DNA from: Thauera chlorobenzoica
GTDB lineage: Bacteria > Pseudomonadota > Gammaproteobacteria > Burkholderiales > Rhodocyclaceae
DNA: 64,000 bases
Reading direction: 5' to 3'
Assembly: GCF_001922305.1 (NCBI RefSeq)
Contig: NZ_CP018839.1
Span: 806,001-870,000 of the forward strand
Shown here: piece after piece, positions 42,510 through 52,120 of the stretch
Layout: every line of letters starts with the position of its first letter
Numbering within the stretch: position 1 is the first letter of the stretch
Notes under the pieces: model-generated
Databases searched by the model: none
Told to the model about the DNA's origin: nothing
Seen by the model: the letters and a program-made list of their open reading frames with translations, nothing else
Made by a program: the position numbers and the translations under genes

Positions 42510-42865
42510 GCGGGCTTGGCGGCCACTTCCGGGAGCTTGAAACGGCGCTTGAAGCGCGCCGGCTCGATGCCTTCGAGCAACAGCTTCAGCCCGGTCCAGT
42601 CCATCTGGCGAGTGACCCCCCGCGACCAGTCGGACACGAACCGTCCCTGCTCGAGGCGCTTGGCCCACACGCAAAAGCCGCTGCGATCCCAGTACAGCAC
42701 CTTCATCTGCGTGCCGCGCCGGTTGATGAACACGAACAGCTCGCCCGACAGCGGATCGCACCCAAGTGCGTGGCGGGTGAGCGCGTACAGCCCATCGAAG
42801 GACTTGCGCATGTCAACCGGGCGGCCATAGACATGCACCCGCACCGCCCCTTCGGGGAAGAACAT
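42506..42865 (-). CDS. tnpB: IS66 accessory protein TnpB
   Basis: A 119-residue IS66 Orf2 protein with the family pattern VHVYGRPVDMRKSFDGLYAL, then LFVFINRRGTQMKVLYWDRSG and FCVWAKRLEQGRF. Its role in IS66 transposition is accessory and not fully defined. Starts inside the last codon of tnpA and ends overlapping tnpC. Confidence 0.95.
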   Translation of the reverse strand: MFFPEGAVRVHVYGRPVDMRKSFDGLYALTRHALGCDPLSGELFVFINRRGTQMKVLYWDRSGFCVWAKRLEQGRFVSDWSRGVTRQMDWTGLKLLLEGIEPARFKRRFKLPEVAAKPA

Positions 42866-43185
42866 CAGCCGCGCACCAGATGCAGCACGACACCGCCACC
42901 CAGATCGAGCTTGAGCTCGAGCCGGCCTGCACCGCCGCCAACGTCGACCAGGCCCGCATCGACAAAGCCCGCACGAGCGCACGCATCGCCGCGATCGGCG
43001 ACGCTCGACGCCTCACCGGCCAGCAGGCCGCGCCAGCGCTCGAAACTCGACTTGCTCAAGCCCTCGCTGTCGCAGAACTGCCGGATGCTCAGACCGCTTG
43101 CCGCAAAGCGATCGAACACCGCCCGCCATTCCTCGTGGCCGCGTCGCCGCCATTTGCTCCTCACCGTCGATGCCATCACTGCCAA
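42865..43185 (-). CDS. tnpA: IS66 accessory protein TnpA
   Basis: A 106-residue protein with an N-terminal helix-turn-helix (FDRFAASGLSIRQFCDSEGL, SKSSFERWRGLL) as in IS66 Orf1/IS3-type TnpA. It is needed with TnpB and TnpC for transposition in studied IS66 elements. The stop shares a base with the tnpB start. Confidence 0.92.
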   Translation of the reverse strand: MAVMASTVRSKWRRRGHEEWRAVFDRFAASGLSIRQFCDSEGLSKSSFERWRGLLAGEASSVADRGDACARAGFVDAGLVDVGGGAGRLELKLDLGGGVVLHLVRG

Positions 43186-43235
43186 TCCCGTCGTCGTTGA
43201 ACATGGCGAGAATTATTCAACGATCGCTACGCCGC

Positions 43236-43264
43236 GAGAAGGACGCCGCTCAGTTACCGGTTAC
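43236..43264. repeat. IS66 right inverted repeat
   Basis: Read on the minus strand it starts GTAACCGGTAACTGAG and matches the left end at 24 of 29 positions. Followed directly by the target duplication GGTCTTCG. Confidence 0.9.
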
Positions 43265-43277
43265 GGTCTTCGGTCAT
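43265..43277 (-). pseudogene. Mosaic small ORF, 5' part, split by IS66
   Basis: ATGACCGAAGACC, the start codon and first codons of the split ORF (Met-Thr-Glu-Asp). Joined to 40831-40555 with one copy of the target duplication removed, it restores an uninterrupted 93-codon frame. As it stands translation would stop within the inverted repeat after seven codons. Confidence 0.75.
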
Positions 43278-43294
43278 TGCGCACCCACCCCTGC

Positions 43295-43376
43295 TTTGCA
43301 TTTAAACACTCAAGCTGCTGTTTTTATTAAGATAATAAAAATCTTCTGTGCTGCTGTGAGTTTGCATTTAAGCACT
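43295..43376. promoter_or_regulatory. AT-rich palindrome flanked by direct repeats (operator candidate)
   Basis: Two copies of TTTGCATTTAARCACT (43295-43310 and 43361-43376, one mismatch) bracket a perfect 9-3-9 inverted repeat (half-site TTTTTATTA, 43321-43341). It lies between the stop of AlbA protein 1 and the start of the split mosaic ORF, so it may be an internal promoter/operator. The AT-rich dyad could also act as a terminator-like hairpin. No second copy seen in the window. Confidence 0.5.
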
Positions 43377-43380
43377 GCCT

Positions 43381-44790
43381 TCAGGCCCAGAAGGGTAGAT
43401 AGCGTGCGTACCGGGTTGAGGTCGTTTCCGACTCGTCGGCCTTGATCAGACCGGCGTCTTTCGTTGCACCGATGACCTGAGAGGCCGTCACCGCCTTGGA
43501 CTCCGGCAGCTTGAAGCGCTCGCGCAGGCTCTGATTCGACATCCGGTCGTTGCTGACATATTTCAGGCAGCAGTGCTGGTAGCAGGCCCGTACACGGTCG
43601 GGTTTGCTCATCTTGGCAAAGTCCTGATGTGCAAACAGGATGGCTGTGGTGCGCGTCTCGCTGGTCCGGAAATCCGGCGCAGGCAGCTGATACACCTCGG
43701 CGAGGTGAACCACCTTGTCGATCCCGCTGCCCTTTTCCTCGCACAGGCCCATGCGGCGCATCAACTCTGCCAGCCGTTCGTTGCGCGAGCGGAACTCATC
43801 GATGAAGCGCTCCACCTTGATCGGCGGCAGGCCCGGGTTCGATACCTCGAGGCGGTCAGCATACATCTCGATCATGACCGACTGCCCAGTGGCTTCGAAA
43901 TCCTGGTGCACCAGCGCGTTCGCCACCAGTTCACGGATCGCCTGACGAGGAAACATCTTGACCTCTTCGCGCACCACCTGCTCCACGAAGCGGTTGAGCG
44001 GCGCGGCGGAGTGGATGAAGTCGATCAGGCTCTCGAAGCCCGCCGCATAGCCGCGCACGCCCGGTTTGTCCTCTCGTGTGACCAGCTTGTTGCCCCCCTC
44101 GTAGATCACCACGCGCGGGGCCTTGCGCGCGAGATCCGGCGAGAAGGCATCGAGCCGCTTGGCCAGCAGGATCGCCGCGAGGTTGGTGATGCGCCAGCCA
44201 CCTGAGTGCATCTCGATCAGCCGCTCCTGCGCCAGACGTGCCAGCACCCCGTCGCGCGTCGTCGGGTAAGGCAGACCATACAAATCGAAGAACGATTGCG
44301 TGTCCAGCAAGGCCACCACCTCATCGGCGCTCGCGCCCTCGCGGGCGGGCCGCTCGAACCAATCCGGCCCGCCTTCCGACAGGATGCGCTTGAGCTGGTC
44401 CGGCGTCATCGGTACCAGGTCCTCGTCGGTACGCATCAGGTAGGTACCCTCGTAGTGCAACGGTGTTCCCACCGGACGCGACGGCACCTCGAACACCAGC
44501 ACCCGCCCATCGGGATGTGTCAGCTCCTGCACCACCACGCGGATGCGCAGGACTTCGAGGATGCGCGCGGTGATGCCGCTCGGGTTCGGGAAGGCATGTG
44601 TGCCCACGACCCGGCGCGGACGCTTGTCGCTCACCCCGAGGACCAGATGGCCGCCGCCCTCGTTGGCCAGCGCGACGCAGTAACGCAGCAGCTTGGTGGA
44701 GTCGTACTGCTGCCGGGCTTCCTTGAATTCCAGATGCTCGCTCTCGGGTGCCGTGGCGAGCCAGTGTTCGAGTGCCTCCAGGGTGATCAT
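43381..44790 (-). CDS. AlbA-domain (Schlafen-like) ATP-binding protein 1
   Basis: A 469-residue protein with the same layout as protein 2 but diverged sequence: AlbA_2 domain (EHLEFKEARQQYD, CVALANEGGGHLVLGVSDKR), GHKL-like ATP-binding region (AIRELVANALVHQDFE, EVSNPGLPP, CEEKGSGIDKVV) and a C-terminal winged helix. It lacks the Ser-Glu repeat. It overlaps the hsdS stop (ATGA). Annotated elsewhere as putative transcriptional regulators; in this operon it may modulate the restriction system. Function not established. Confidence 0.86.
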   Translation of the reverse strand: MITLEALEHWLATAPESEHLEFKEARQQYDSTKLLRYCVALANEGGGHLVLGVSDKRPRRVVGTHAFPNPSGITARILEVLRIRVVVQELTHPDGRVLVFEVPSRPVGTPLHYEGTYLMRTDEDLVPMTPDQLKRILSEGGPDWFERPAREGASADEVVALLDTQSFFDLYGLPYPTTRDGVLARLAQERLIEMHSGGWRITNLAAILLAKRLDAFSPDLARKAPRVVIYEGGNKLVTREDKPGVRGYAAGFESLIDFIHSAAPLNRFVEQVVREEVKMFPRQAIRELVANALVHQDFEATGQSVMIEMYADRLEVSNPGLPPIKVERFIDEFRSRNERLAELMRRMGLCEEKGSGIDKVVHLAEVYQLPAPDFRTSETRTTAILFAHQDFAKMSKPDRVRACYQHCCLKYVSNDRMSNQSLRERFKLPESKAVTASQVIGATKDAGLIKADESETTSTRYARYLPFWA

Positions 44791-46052
44791 GAGAGCGCTT
44801 CCGCGATGCGGGTTTCGGCCTCCGGCAGGCGCAGCTGGCCGGAAATCAGGCGGGGGAGCAGGGTGTCGCGGAGGGTGGCGAGGGTTTGGGCTTGCTGCTC
44901 ATTCTGGGTCAGCCGATCGAACAGGGAGGCGGCGATATTGACGAATGCCTCAATCACCTGCGGCAACGGCACCAGCACGGGTATGGGCCGGAAAGCCTTT
45001 TTGCTGATTTCCATAAAGGTGGAGCCATTGGCTCTGCCCTTGATATTTTCCATGTTCTGCCGGCACCAGAAAAGCATGAACAGTGGCGGCAAGGTGCTTT
45101 GCGGCAGCATGGCGATGTAGCCCTGATTGATGGCAACAGGAACTTGTGCAATCGCCAGGTAGCCAATGGGAGCGCGCGAAGACATCAGCAGTGTGCCGGC
45201 TGGCAGCAAGCCGGAACTGACCTTGCTCAACCCCAGGCTGGAAAGCTTCCGTTCGGTGCCAAGCAATACCGGGGCCGAGTTGCCGGACAGATCCTTCGGG
45301 GTGGTCCAGCAATACTCAGGCGGCTCCCAGTAGCTGGGTTCCTTCGTGTCTGGTGTCCCCCCGCCGACTGTTTCAACAACCTGCCCCAATGTCCCAACCC
45401 GCCATCCCTTCGGCAGCAAGCCCAATTCCGATTCCTCGAAGCTGTCGGGAAAGAGGGCGGCGGTGGCATCACTCATGCCTTCCGGGGCCAGGCCCTGCTG
45501 CTTGGCGCGGACGGGGTCGAAATCGACGAACCAGGACTTGAACAGCGCCTGGGTGATGGCTTCGAGGGTGGCGTTGGTTTCGCGTAGGAGGGTGATGCGG
45601 CTGTCGAGGGCGCCGAGAACGCTAACAATTTGTGCTTGAACCCTCTGTGGCGGACAAGGCACTTCTATTCGATTCAGATTTCCCTGTGTGAGCTTGGGCA
45701 TTACGGCGCCGGTCAAATAGGCGCTAATGTCAGCGCCGAGTAATGCGTATTGCAAGAAGCGCGTACTGGCCTTCTCATTGCCCAGAACAATGTGCGCGTG
45801 GTTATTGACCCAGAACTTTCCGGTGGCCATGAACGCAATCGGAATTTGCCTCGTCCTTAAGTTCTCACCGTCTTCAGCAATCAGGAGGTACTCACCTTCA
45901 AATAGGTAGCCATCAACGTAATCAACGATGCCGGATGCGCCATAGTAAGGGAATGGCCCCGGCCTCCGGTCTGACTCTTTTACTGGTTTTCGGCGCGTAT
46001 CCAGATTTATAGTCAGATCACCAAGGGGCAGATATGGCCACTCAGAACTCAT
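44787..46052 (-). CDS. hsdS: Type I restriction enzyme, specificity subunit
   Basis: A 421-residue HsdS with two target-recognition domains. The first spans about 1-150 ([37 protein letters not shown]), the central conserved helix is in QIVSVLGALDSRITLLRETN, the second recognition domain follows at GLLPKGWRVGTLGQVVETVG, and the distal helix ends QAQTLATLRDTLLPRLISGQ. It sets the bipartite DNA target of the M2S methylase and of the full enzyme. Target sequence not readable. Confidence 0.95.
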   Translation of the reverse strand: MSSEWPYLPLGDLTINLDTRRKPVKESDRRPGPFPYYGASGIVDYVDGYLFEGEYLLIAEDGENLRTRQIPIAFMATGKFWVNNHAHIVLGNEKASTRFLQYALLGADISAYLTGAVMPKLTQGNLNRIEVPCPPQRVQAQIVSVLGALDSRITLLRETNATLEAITQALFKSWFVDFDPVRAKQQGLAPEGMSDATAALFPDSFEESELGLLPKGWRVGTLGQVVETVGGGTPDTKEPSYWEPPEYCWTTPKDLSGNSAPVLLGTERKLSSLGLSKVSSGLLPAGTLLMSSRAPIGYLAIAQVPVAINQGYIAMLPQSTLPPLFMLFWCRQNMENIKGRANGSTFMEISKKAFRPIPVLVPLPQVIEAFVNIAASLFDRLTQNEQQAQTLATLRDTLLPRLISGQLRLPEAETRIAEALS

Positions 46053-47173
46053 ACCCCAGCCCTCCCAACTTCTACCGGATCGTTTGCCCCCAGTTCCCGC
46101 TCGATTTCTTCAATGCTAGGCAAACTGGCACTCAGATCTTCCGGTAAGGCGCGGGTCAATTGGGTGTCCCAGTCGGCCACGCTGATCGGCTGCGTGCTGC
46201 CGCCGAGGGCGTATTCGACCAGCAGCTGGTTCTTCTCGCGCACCAGCAGCAGCCCTAGGGCGGGTTTGTCGTCCGGGTGGTTGAGCAGGCGATTGACGGC
46301 GGTCATGTACATGCCCAGTTGCGCGCCGTCGCCGGGTTGAAACGAGCGCGCCTTCAGTTCGATGACGATGTAACGCCGCAGCTTGAGGTGGTAGAACAGC
46401 AGGTCGAGGTAGAAGTCCTGATCGCCCAGTTCCAGATGCACTTGCCGGCCGACAAAGGCAAAACCCTGCCCGAGTTCGATCAGGAATTTCTGGAGATGGT
46501 CCATCAGGCCCTGTTCAAGCTCCTTTTCGCGCCGTGGGCCGGCCGTGCCCAGAAAATCAAAAAGGTAGGGATCTTTGAACACCTGCGTCGCCATGTCGGA
46601 ATCGGGCGGCGGCAGGGTGAGCGCAAAATTGCTTTGTGCCTTGCCGTGTCGGTCGATGGCCCGGGCTTCGATCTGCATGGCGAGGATGTTGCGCGACCAG
46701 CCGTGTTGCAGGGCTTGCCGGGCGTACCAGAGCCTTTGCTCGGCATCGGGCAGTTTTTCGAGCAGCGCGATGTTGTGATACCAGGTCAATTGTGCAAGGA
46801 CTGCTTGCACAATTTCACGATCCGGCCAAACCTCGGCAAAACGGCGCATGTATTTGAGGTTGCGCGGCGAGAAGCCCTTCATGTCAGGAAAGGCTTCCTG
46901 CAGATCGGCCGACAGCCGGTCTATGACCTTTGCGCCCCAGCCTTCGTGATGTTGCTTGTCGAGGATACGTTCGCCGATGTCCCAGTACAGCAGCACCATC
47001 GCCGCGTTACTGGCCAAAACGACGCGCAAGCGTTCGCGACGGATACGTTCCTTGAACTCACCCAGCACGGCAGCGTAACCGTCCGGTGCATCGTGCCGGG
47101 CGGGCGCCACGGGAAACATGGCACTGCGGTCGACCTTGCCGCGTTGTTTGCGCGGTTGTTGCTCAGAATTCAT
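46049..47173 (-). CDS. DUF1016/YhcG-type PD-(D/E)XK nuclease domain protein
   Basis: A 374-residue protein. The N-terminal DUF1016_N region has [15 protein letters not shown] and [19 protein letters not shown]; the C-terminal nuclease has [20 protein letters not shown] leading to ELKA, the D...ExK pattern, near 253-275. It is embedded between hsdM and hsdS with overlapping ends, a common but unexplained association. The activity of such proteins in type I loci is unproven; it may be a DNA-processing accessory. Confidence 0.88.
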   Translation of the reverse strand: MNSEQQPRKQRGKVDRSAMFPVAPARHDAPDGYAAVLGEFKERIRRERLRVVLASNAAMVLLYWDIGERILDKQHHEGWGAKVIDRLSADLQEAFPDMKGFSPRNLKYMRRFAEVWPDREIVQAVLAQLTWYHNIALLEKLPDAEQRLWYARQALQHGWSRNILAMQIEARAIDRHGKAQSNFALTLPPPDSDMATQVFKDPYLFDFLGTAGPRREKELEQGLMDHLQKFLIELGQGFAFVGRQVHLELGDQDFYLDLLFYHLKLRRYIVIELKARSFQPGDGAQLGMYMTAVNRLLNHPDDKPALGLLLVREKNQLLVEYALGGSTQPISVADWDTQLTRALPEDLSASLPSIEEIERELGANDPVEVGRAGV

Positions 47174-48710
47174 ACCCCAGCCCTCCCAGCTTCTGCCGGA
47201 TCAGTGCATCCAGTTCCGCCCCCTTGGCCATCTGCTCGCCCAGCTTTTCGGTCAGCTTCTGCATCTTGTCGGCAAAGGCTTCGTCGTCATCCTCGACTTC
47301 TTCGGCGCCGACGTAGCGGCCCGGGGTCAGCACATGGCCGTGCTGGGCGGTTTCTTCCAGCTTGACGCTGCGGCAGTAGCCGGGGATGTCGGCGTAGTCA
47401 CCGTTTTCACCACGCCAGGCGGCGACGGTGTTGCCGATGCGTTCGATCACTTCGTCGCTCAGCTCCGCCTGCACCCGGCTGATCATGCGGCCGAGCTTCC
47501 TGGCGTCGATGAACAGCACTTCGCCCTTTCGTGTGGTTTTCTGCTTGGCGAGGAACCACAGGCAGGCGGGGATCTGGGTGTTGAAGAAGAGTTGGCCGGG
47601 CAAGGCGACCATCACTTCCACCACGTCGCCCTCGACCATCGCGGCGCGGATGGCGCCCTCAAAGTTCTGGCTGGAACTCATCGAGCCGTTGGCCAGCACG
47701 ATGCCGGCGCGGCCGTTGGGCTTGAGGTGGTAGAGCATGTGCTGCAGCCAGGCATAGTTGGCGTTGCTTTGCGGCGGGGTGCCATAGACCCAGCGCGGAT
47801 CGCCTTCCAGGCTGCCGTGCCACCAGTCGCTGATGTTGAACGGCGGATTGGCGAGGATGTAGTCAGCGCGCAGATCCGGGTGCTGGTTGCGGGTGAAGGT
47901 GTCGGCCGGTTCCTTGCCCAGGTTGAAGTCGATGCCGCGGATGGCGAGGTTCATCGCCGCCAGGCGCCAGGTGGTGGGGTTGGATTCCTGGCCGTAGATG
48001 GAGACATCGCCCAGCTTGCCGCCGTGCGCTTCGATGAATTTTTCCGACTGCACGAACATGCCGCCGGAGCCGCAGCAGGGGTCGTACACCTTGCCGTGGT
48101 GGGGGGCGAGGACGGCGACCAGGGTCTTGACGATGGAGGCCGGGGTGTAGAACTGGCCGCCCTTCTTGCCCTCGGCGCTGGCGAACTGGCCGAGGAAGTA
48201 TTCATAGACCTGGCCGAGCACGTCGCGGGCGGCGCTTGGGTTTTCACCAAAGCCGATGGTGGAGATCAGGTCGACCAGCGCGCCGAGCTTGCCGTCGGGC
48301 AACTGGGCGCGGGCGTAACGCTTGTCGAGGATGCCCTTGAGCTTGGGGTTTTCGGCTTCGATCAGGGTCAGCGCATCGTCGATGCGCTTGCCGATGTCCG
48401 GCTGCTTGGCGGCGGCGCGGATCGCTTCCCAGCGCGCAGCCTCGGGCACCCAGAAGACGTTGACCTCCTTGTAGTAGTCGCGGTCTTCCAGCTCTTCGGC
48501 GAGCAGTTCGTCGTCGCAGTCGTGCAGGAAGTAGTCGTCGGCCGCGTCGGCAAAGCGGCGGGTGAGTTCGGCGCGGCGGGCGGCGAAGGTGTCGGAGATG
48601 TACTTGAGGAAGATCAGGCCGAGGACGAGGTGCTTGTATTCGGCGGCGTCCATGTTGGCGCGCAGCTTGTCGGCGGTGGCCCAGAGGGTTTTCTTGATGT
48701 CGTCGAGCAT
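47163..48710 (-). CDS. hsdM: Type I restriction enzyme, methyltransferase subunit
   Basis: A 515-residue N6-adenine methyltransferase. HsdM N-terminal helical domain ([20 protein letters not shown]), SAM-binding motif I in [11 protein letters not shown] (about 215) and catalytic NPPF in [14 protein letters not shown] (about 290). The start MLDDIKKTL is the family's normal one. It is the first gene of the leftward operon and its stop overlaps the YhcG-type gene. With HsdS it protects host DNA. Confidence 0.96.
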   Translation of the reverse strand: MLDDIKKTLWATADKLRANMDAAEYKHLVLGLIFLKYISDTFAARRAELTRRFADAADDYFLHDCDDELLAEELEDRDYYKEVNVFWVPEAARWEAIRAAAKQPDIGKRIDDALTLIEAENPKLKGILDKRYARAQLPDGKLGALVDLISTIGFGENPSAARDVLGQVYEYFLGQFASAEGKKGGQFYTPASIVKTLVAVLAPHHGKVYDPCCGSGGMFVQSEKFIEAHGGKLGDVSIYGQESNPTTWRLAAMNLAIRGIDFNLGKEPADTFTRNQHPDLRADYILANPPFNISDWWHGSLEGDPRWVYGTPPQSNANYAWLQHMLYHLKPNGRAGIVLANGSMSSSQNFEGAIRAAMVEGDVVEVMVALPGQLFFNTQIPACLWFLAKQKTTRKGEVLFIDARKLGRMISRVQAELSDEVIERIGNTVAAWRGENGDYADIPGYCRSVKLEETAQHGHVLTPGRYVGAEEVEDDDEAFADKMQKLTEKLGEQMAKGAELDALIRQKLGGLGYEF

Positions 48711-48865
48711 GAGGTGTTGTGCAGGAAGCGGCGGCGGGCAGCCGGGCGCCATGCCATGTGCTTCGGTTGGAAAGCGGTTAGATTACAACGGCAAGGCCTG
48801 TGTCGGTGCCGGATGGCCACGGCCATCGGTGCGTGGGCCGGCAGCGCGCGCAAGTACGGTGATGC

Positions 48866-50065
48866 TCACTCGGCGCGCAGCGCCTCCACCGCGTCCAGCC
48901 GCGCTGCCCGGCGCGCCGGCAGCACCCCCGCGGCCAGCCCGATCAGCACCGCGAGCAGTTCGGCGGCGGCGACGAAAGGCCACGGCGTGGCCACCGGCAG
49001 CGCCGGCAGCAGCAGCGCGGCGGCCTGCGCCAGGCCGGCGCCGAGCACCAGGCCGAGGGCGCCGCCGGCCGCCGCGAGCACCACCGCCTCGCCCAGGAAC
49101 AAGGCGAGGATGGTGCGCCGGCGCGCACCGAGGGCGACCAGCAGGCCGATCTCGTTGGTGCGCTCGGACACCGCGATGGTCATGATGGTGACGATGCCGA
49201 CCGCGCCGACGAGGAGCGAGATCCCGCCCAGCGCCCCGACCGCGGCGGTGAGGATGGCGAGGATGTTGGACAGGGTGGCGAGCATGTCCTCCTGGGTGAT
49301 CAGGGTGAAGTCCTCGCGCCCGTGGCGCGCGCTCATCAGCGCCCGGACGTCGGCGGCGACCGTTGCCGCGGCCAGTGCCTCGTCGTAGGTGAGGGCGATC
49401 TCCATCACCCCGTCGCGCTTGAACAGCGCCAGGCCGCGCGCCACCGGAATGTAGGCGGCGTCGTCGAGGTCGACGCCGAGGAACTGGCCCTTTTCTTCCA
49501 TGATGCCGATCACGCGGAAGCGCTCGGCGCCGATCTGCACGCGCTCGCCGAGGGCATTGCCGGCACCGAACAGCTCGCGCTTGAGCCTGGCGCCGAGGAC
49601 CACGAAGGCGCGCGCATGGGCGTCGTCGTCGGGCGGCAGGAACTGGCCGATGCCGACGTGGATGGAATACACCTGCTGCATCTGCGGGCCGACCCCGAGC
49701 ACCGTGGTGCGGCGCACCCGGCCGCGGGCGCGGACTTCGGCGTTGCCGCTGACCGAGGCGCTGAGGTGGAGCACCCGGGGCAGGCGGGCGAGCGCGGTGG
49801 CATCGTCCAGGGTCAGCTCGCGCGCGGTCGAGGGTAGCCCCGGCGGGCCGCCGCGTGCGCCCTGGCGGCCCGGGGTGAGGCTGATGACGTTGGTGCCGAA
49901 CTGGCTGAATTCGGCGAGCACGAAGCGGTGCAGGCCCTCGCCGATCGACGTCAGCAGGATCACCGCGGCGATGCCCACGGCGATCCCGAGCAGGGTCAGG
50001 AAGCTGCGCAGCCGGTGTGCGCTCAGCGCGCGCAGGGCGAGGTGGAGGGCGTCTTGCCAGCGCAT
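48866..50065 (-). CDS. MacB-like ABC transporter permease 2
   Basis: A 399-residue FtsX/MacB-type permease: one N-terminal membrane helix (SFLTLLGIAVGIAAVILLTS), a large periplasmic MacB_PCD domain, and three C-terminal helices with the conserved SERTNEIGLLVALGARRRTI. It lies 5 bases after permease 1; the pair probably forms a heterodimer on the shared ATPase. Likely exports a hydrophobic or peptide substrate with the adaptor protein; substrate unknown. Confidence 0.9.
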   Translation of the reverse strand: MRWQDALHLALRALSAHRLRSFLTLLGIAVGIAAVILLTSIGEGLHRFVLAEFSQFGTNVISLTPGRQGARGGPPGLPSTARELTLDDATALARLPRVLHLSASVSGNAEVRARGRVRRTTVLGVGPQMQQVYSIHVGIGQFLPPDDDAHARAFVVLGARLKRELFGAGNALGERVQIGAERFRVIGIMEEKGQFLGVDLDDAAYIPVARGLALFKRDGVMEIALTYDEALAAATVAADVRALMSARHGREDFTLITQEDMLATLSNILAILTAAVGALGGISLLVGAVGIVTIMTIAVSERTNEIGLLVALGARRRTILALFLGEAVVLAAAGGALGLVLGAGLAQAAALLLPALPVATPWPFVAAAELLAVLIGLAAGVLPARRAARLDAVEALRAE

Positions 50066-50070
50066 CGCGA

Positions 50071-51279
50071 TCAACGCCGGGACAAGGCCTGCACCGGGTC
50101 GAGGCGGGCGGCGCGGCGCGCCGGCAGCACGCCGAACAGGATGCCGGTGCCGAGCGCGGTGGCGAGCGCGGCGAGCACCGCCCAGTCCGGCGGCCACGCC
50201 GGCAGCACCGGCCACGCCAGGCGTACGCCCCAGGCGCCGGCGTGGCCGAGGGCGAAGCCGGCGAGTGCGCCGGCCAGCGACAGCAGCGCGGCCTCGGTCA
50301 GGAAGGCGGTGCGGATCGTCACCGTGCCCGCGCCGAGCGCCTTCAGCAGGCCGATCTCGGTGGTGCGCTGGGTAACCGCGACCAGCATCACGTTCATCAC
50401 CAGGATCCCGGCCACCGCCAGGCTGATCGCGGCGATGCCGGCCACCGCCAGGGTCAGCGCGCCGAGGATGCGGTCGAAGGTGCCGAGCACCGCGTCCTGG
50501 GTGATCACGGTGATGTCGAGCTCGCCGTCGCGCCGCATCCGCAGCAGCGCCTCGATCTGATGCTGGGCGGCGGGCAGGGCGTCGCGGCTGCGGGCCTCGA
50601 CGAAGATGCGGAACAGGCCGTTGGTGTCGAACATCGCCTGCGCGGTGGCGACCGGCACCAGCACCAGCTCGTCGGTCGTCATTCCCAGCCCGCGCCCGGC
50701 CGGGGCGAGCACGCCGATCACGCGCAGGCGATGGTCGCCGATGCGGATCATGCGCCCGAGCGCGCTCTGGTTGCCGAACAGCTCACGGCGGATGGTGTCG
50801 CCGATCACCGCCACCGCCGAGGCGCGGCCGAAGTCCTCGCGCGGCAGGAAGCTGCCGTGGCGGAGGTGCAGGCCGCGCAGGGCGAGGAAGTCGGTGCTGG
50901 TGCCCACCACCATCACTTCGCGCAGCCGCCCGGCGGCGGCCACTTCGCTGTTGCCCACCGCCAGCGGCGCCACCCGCTGCACCAGGGGCAGGCGCAGGAG
51001 GGCGGCGGCGTCGTCGTTGGTCAGCTCGCGCGGGGTGCTGGTGATGAAGCTGCCGGGATTGACGCCGCCGGTCTCGGTGCGCCCGGGGAGCACGATCAGC
51101 AGGTTGGCGCCGAGCGCGGCGAACTCGTTGACGACGTAGCGTCGCGCGCCGTCGCCGAGCGCGGTCAGCACCACCACCGCGGCGACCCCGATCGACATTG
51201 CCAGCATCATCAGCGCGGTACGCAGCGGGTAGGCGGTGGCGGCGCGGGTGGCAAAGCGCAGGGTGTCGGCAGGGTGCAT
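50071..51279 (-). CDS. MacB-like ABC transporter permease 1
   Basis: A 402-residue paralogue of the next gene with the same topology: N-terminal helix LRTALMMLAMSIGVAAVVVL, periplasmic domain with VGTSTDFLALRGLHLRHGSF, and the TQRTTEIGLLKALGAGTVTI coupling segment. GAGGCGGCC precedes the ATG; 115 bases separate it from the ATPase gene. Confidence 0.9.
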   Translation of the reverse strand: MHPADTLRFATRAATAYPLRTALMMLAMSIGVAAVVVLTALGDGARRYVVNEFAALGANLLIVLPGRTETGGVNPGSFITSTPRELTNDDAAALLRLPLVQRVAPLAVGNSEVAAAGRLREVMVVGTSTDFLALRGLHLRHGSFLPREDFGRASAVAVIGDTIRRELFGNQSALGRMIRIGDHRLRVIGVLAPAGRGLGMTTDELVLVPVATAQAMFDTNGLFRIFVEARSRDALPAAQHQIEALLRMRRDGELDITVITQDAVLGTFDRILGALTLAVAGIAAISLAVAGILVMNVMLVAVTQRTTEIGLLKALGAGTVTIRTAFLTEAALLSLAGALAGFALGHAGAWGVRLAWPVLPAWPPDWAVLAALATALGTGILFGVLPARRAARLDPVQALSRR

Positions 51280-51394
51280 GGCCGCCTCTTTCAGCGCCGG
51301 CCGGCCGGGGCCGGCGGCGTGGGGCGGGGGCGGCGTCCCGGCGCGCGCCCGCTCCGGCGAAGGGGCGCGGTTGGGGGACGGGCAGCGGGCGCGG

Positions 51395-52087
<693 letters not shown>

Positions 52088-52120
52088 GAGGTTTTCCGCA
52101 GCGCGCCGGCGGGTCCGGGT

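Larger units (their letters stand above)
40832..43264 (-). mobile_element. IS66-family insertion sequence, complete
   Basis: A 2433-bp element with tnpA, tnpB and tnpC in order on the minus strand. The ends are 29-bp inverted repeats beginning GTAAGCGGTAACTG (left) and GTAACCGGTAACTG (right), 24 of 29 matching. The flanking 8 bases are identical, GGTCTTCG at 40824-40831 and at 43265-43272, the target duplication length expected for IS66. All genes are open, so it appears recent and potentially active. Confidence 0.95.

Noticed and set aside
40839..43257. First reading of the IS66 ends at the inner GTAACTG
   Set aside because: That choice leaves unlike 8-bp flanks; moving both ends out by seven bases gives matching GTAA termini and a perfect target duplication.
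43295..43376. Replication iterons or plasmid origin
   Set aside because: Only two direct repeats and no replication gene; an operator is simpler.
43381..43744. Separate small gene overlapping the end of AlbA protein 1 (minus strand, other frame)
   Set aside because: Composition is that of a shadow frame and it has no ribosome site.
51280..51394. Gene in the gap between ABC ATPase and permease 1
   Set aside because: Very GC-rich, low complexity, no start with a ribosome site except that of the permease.
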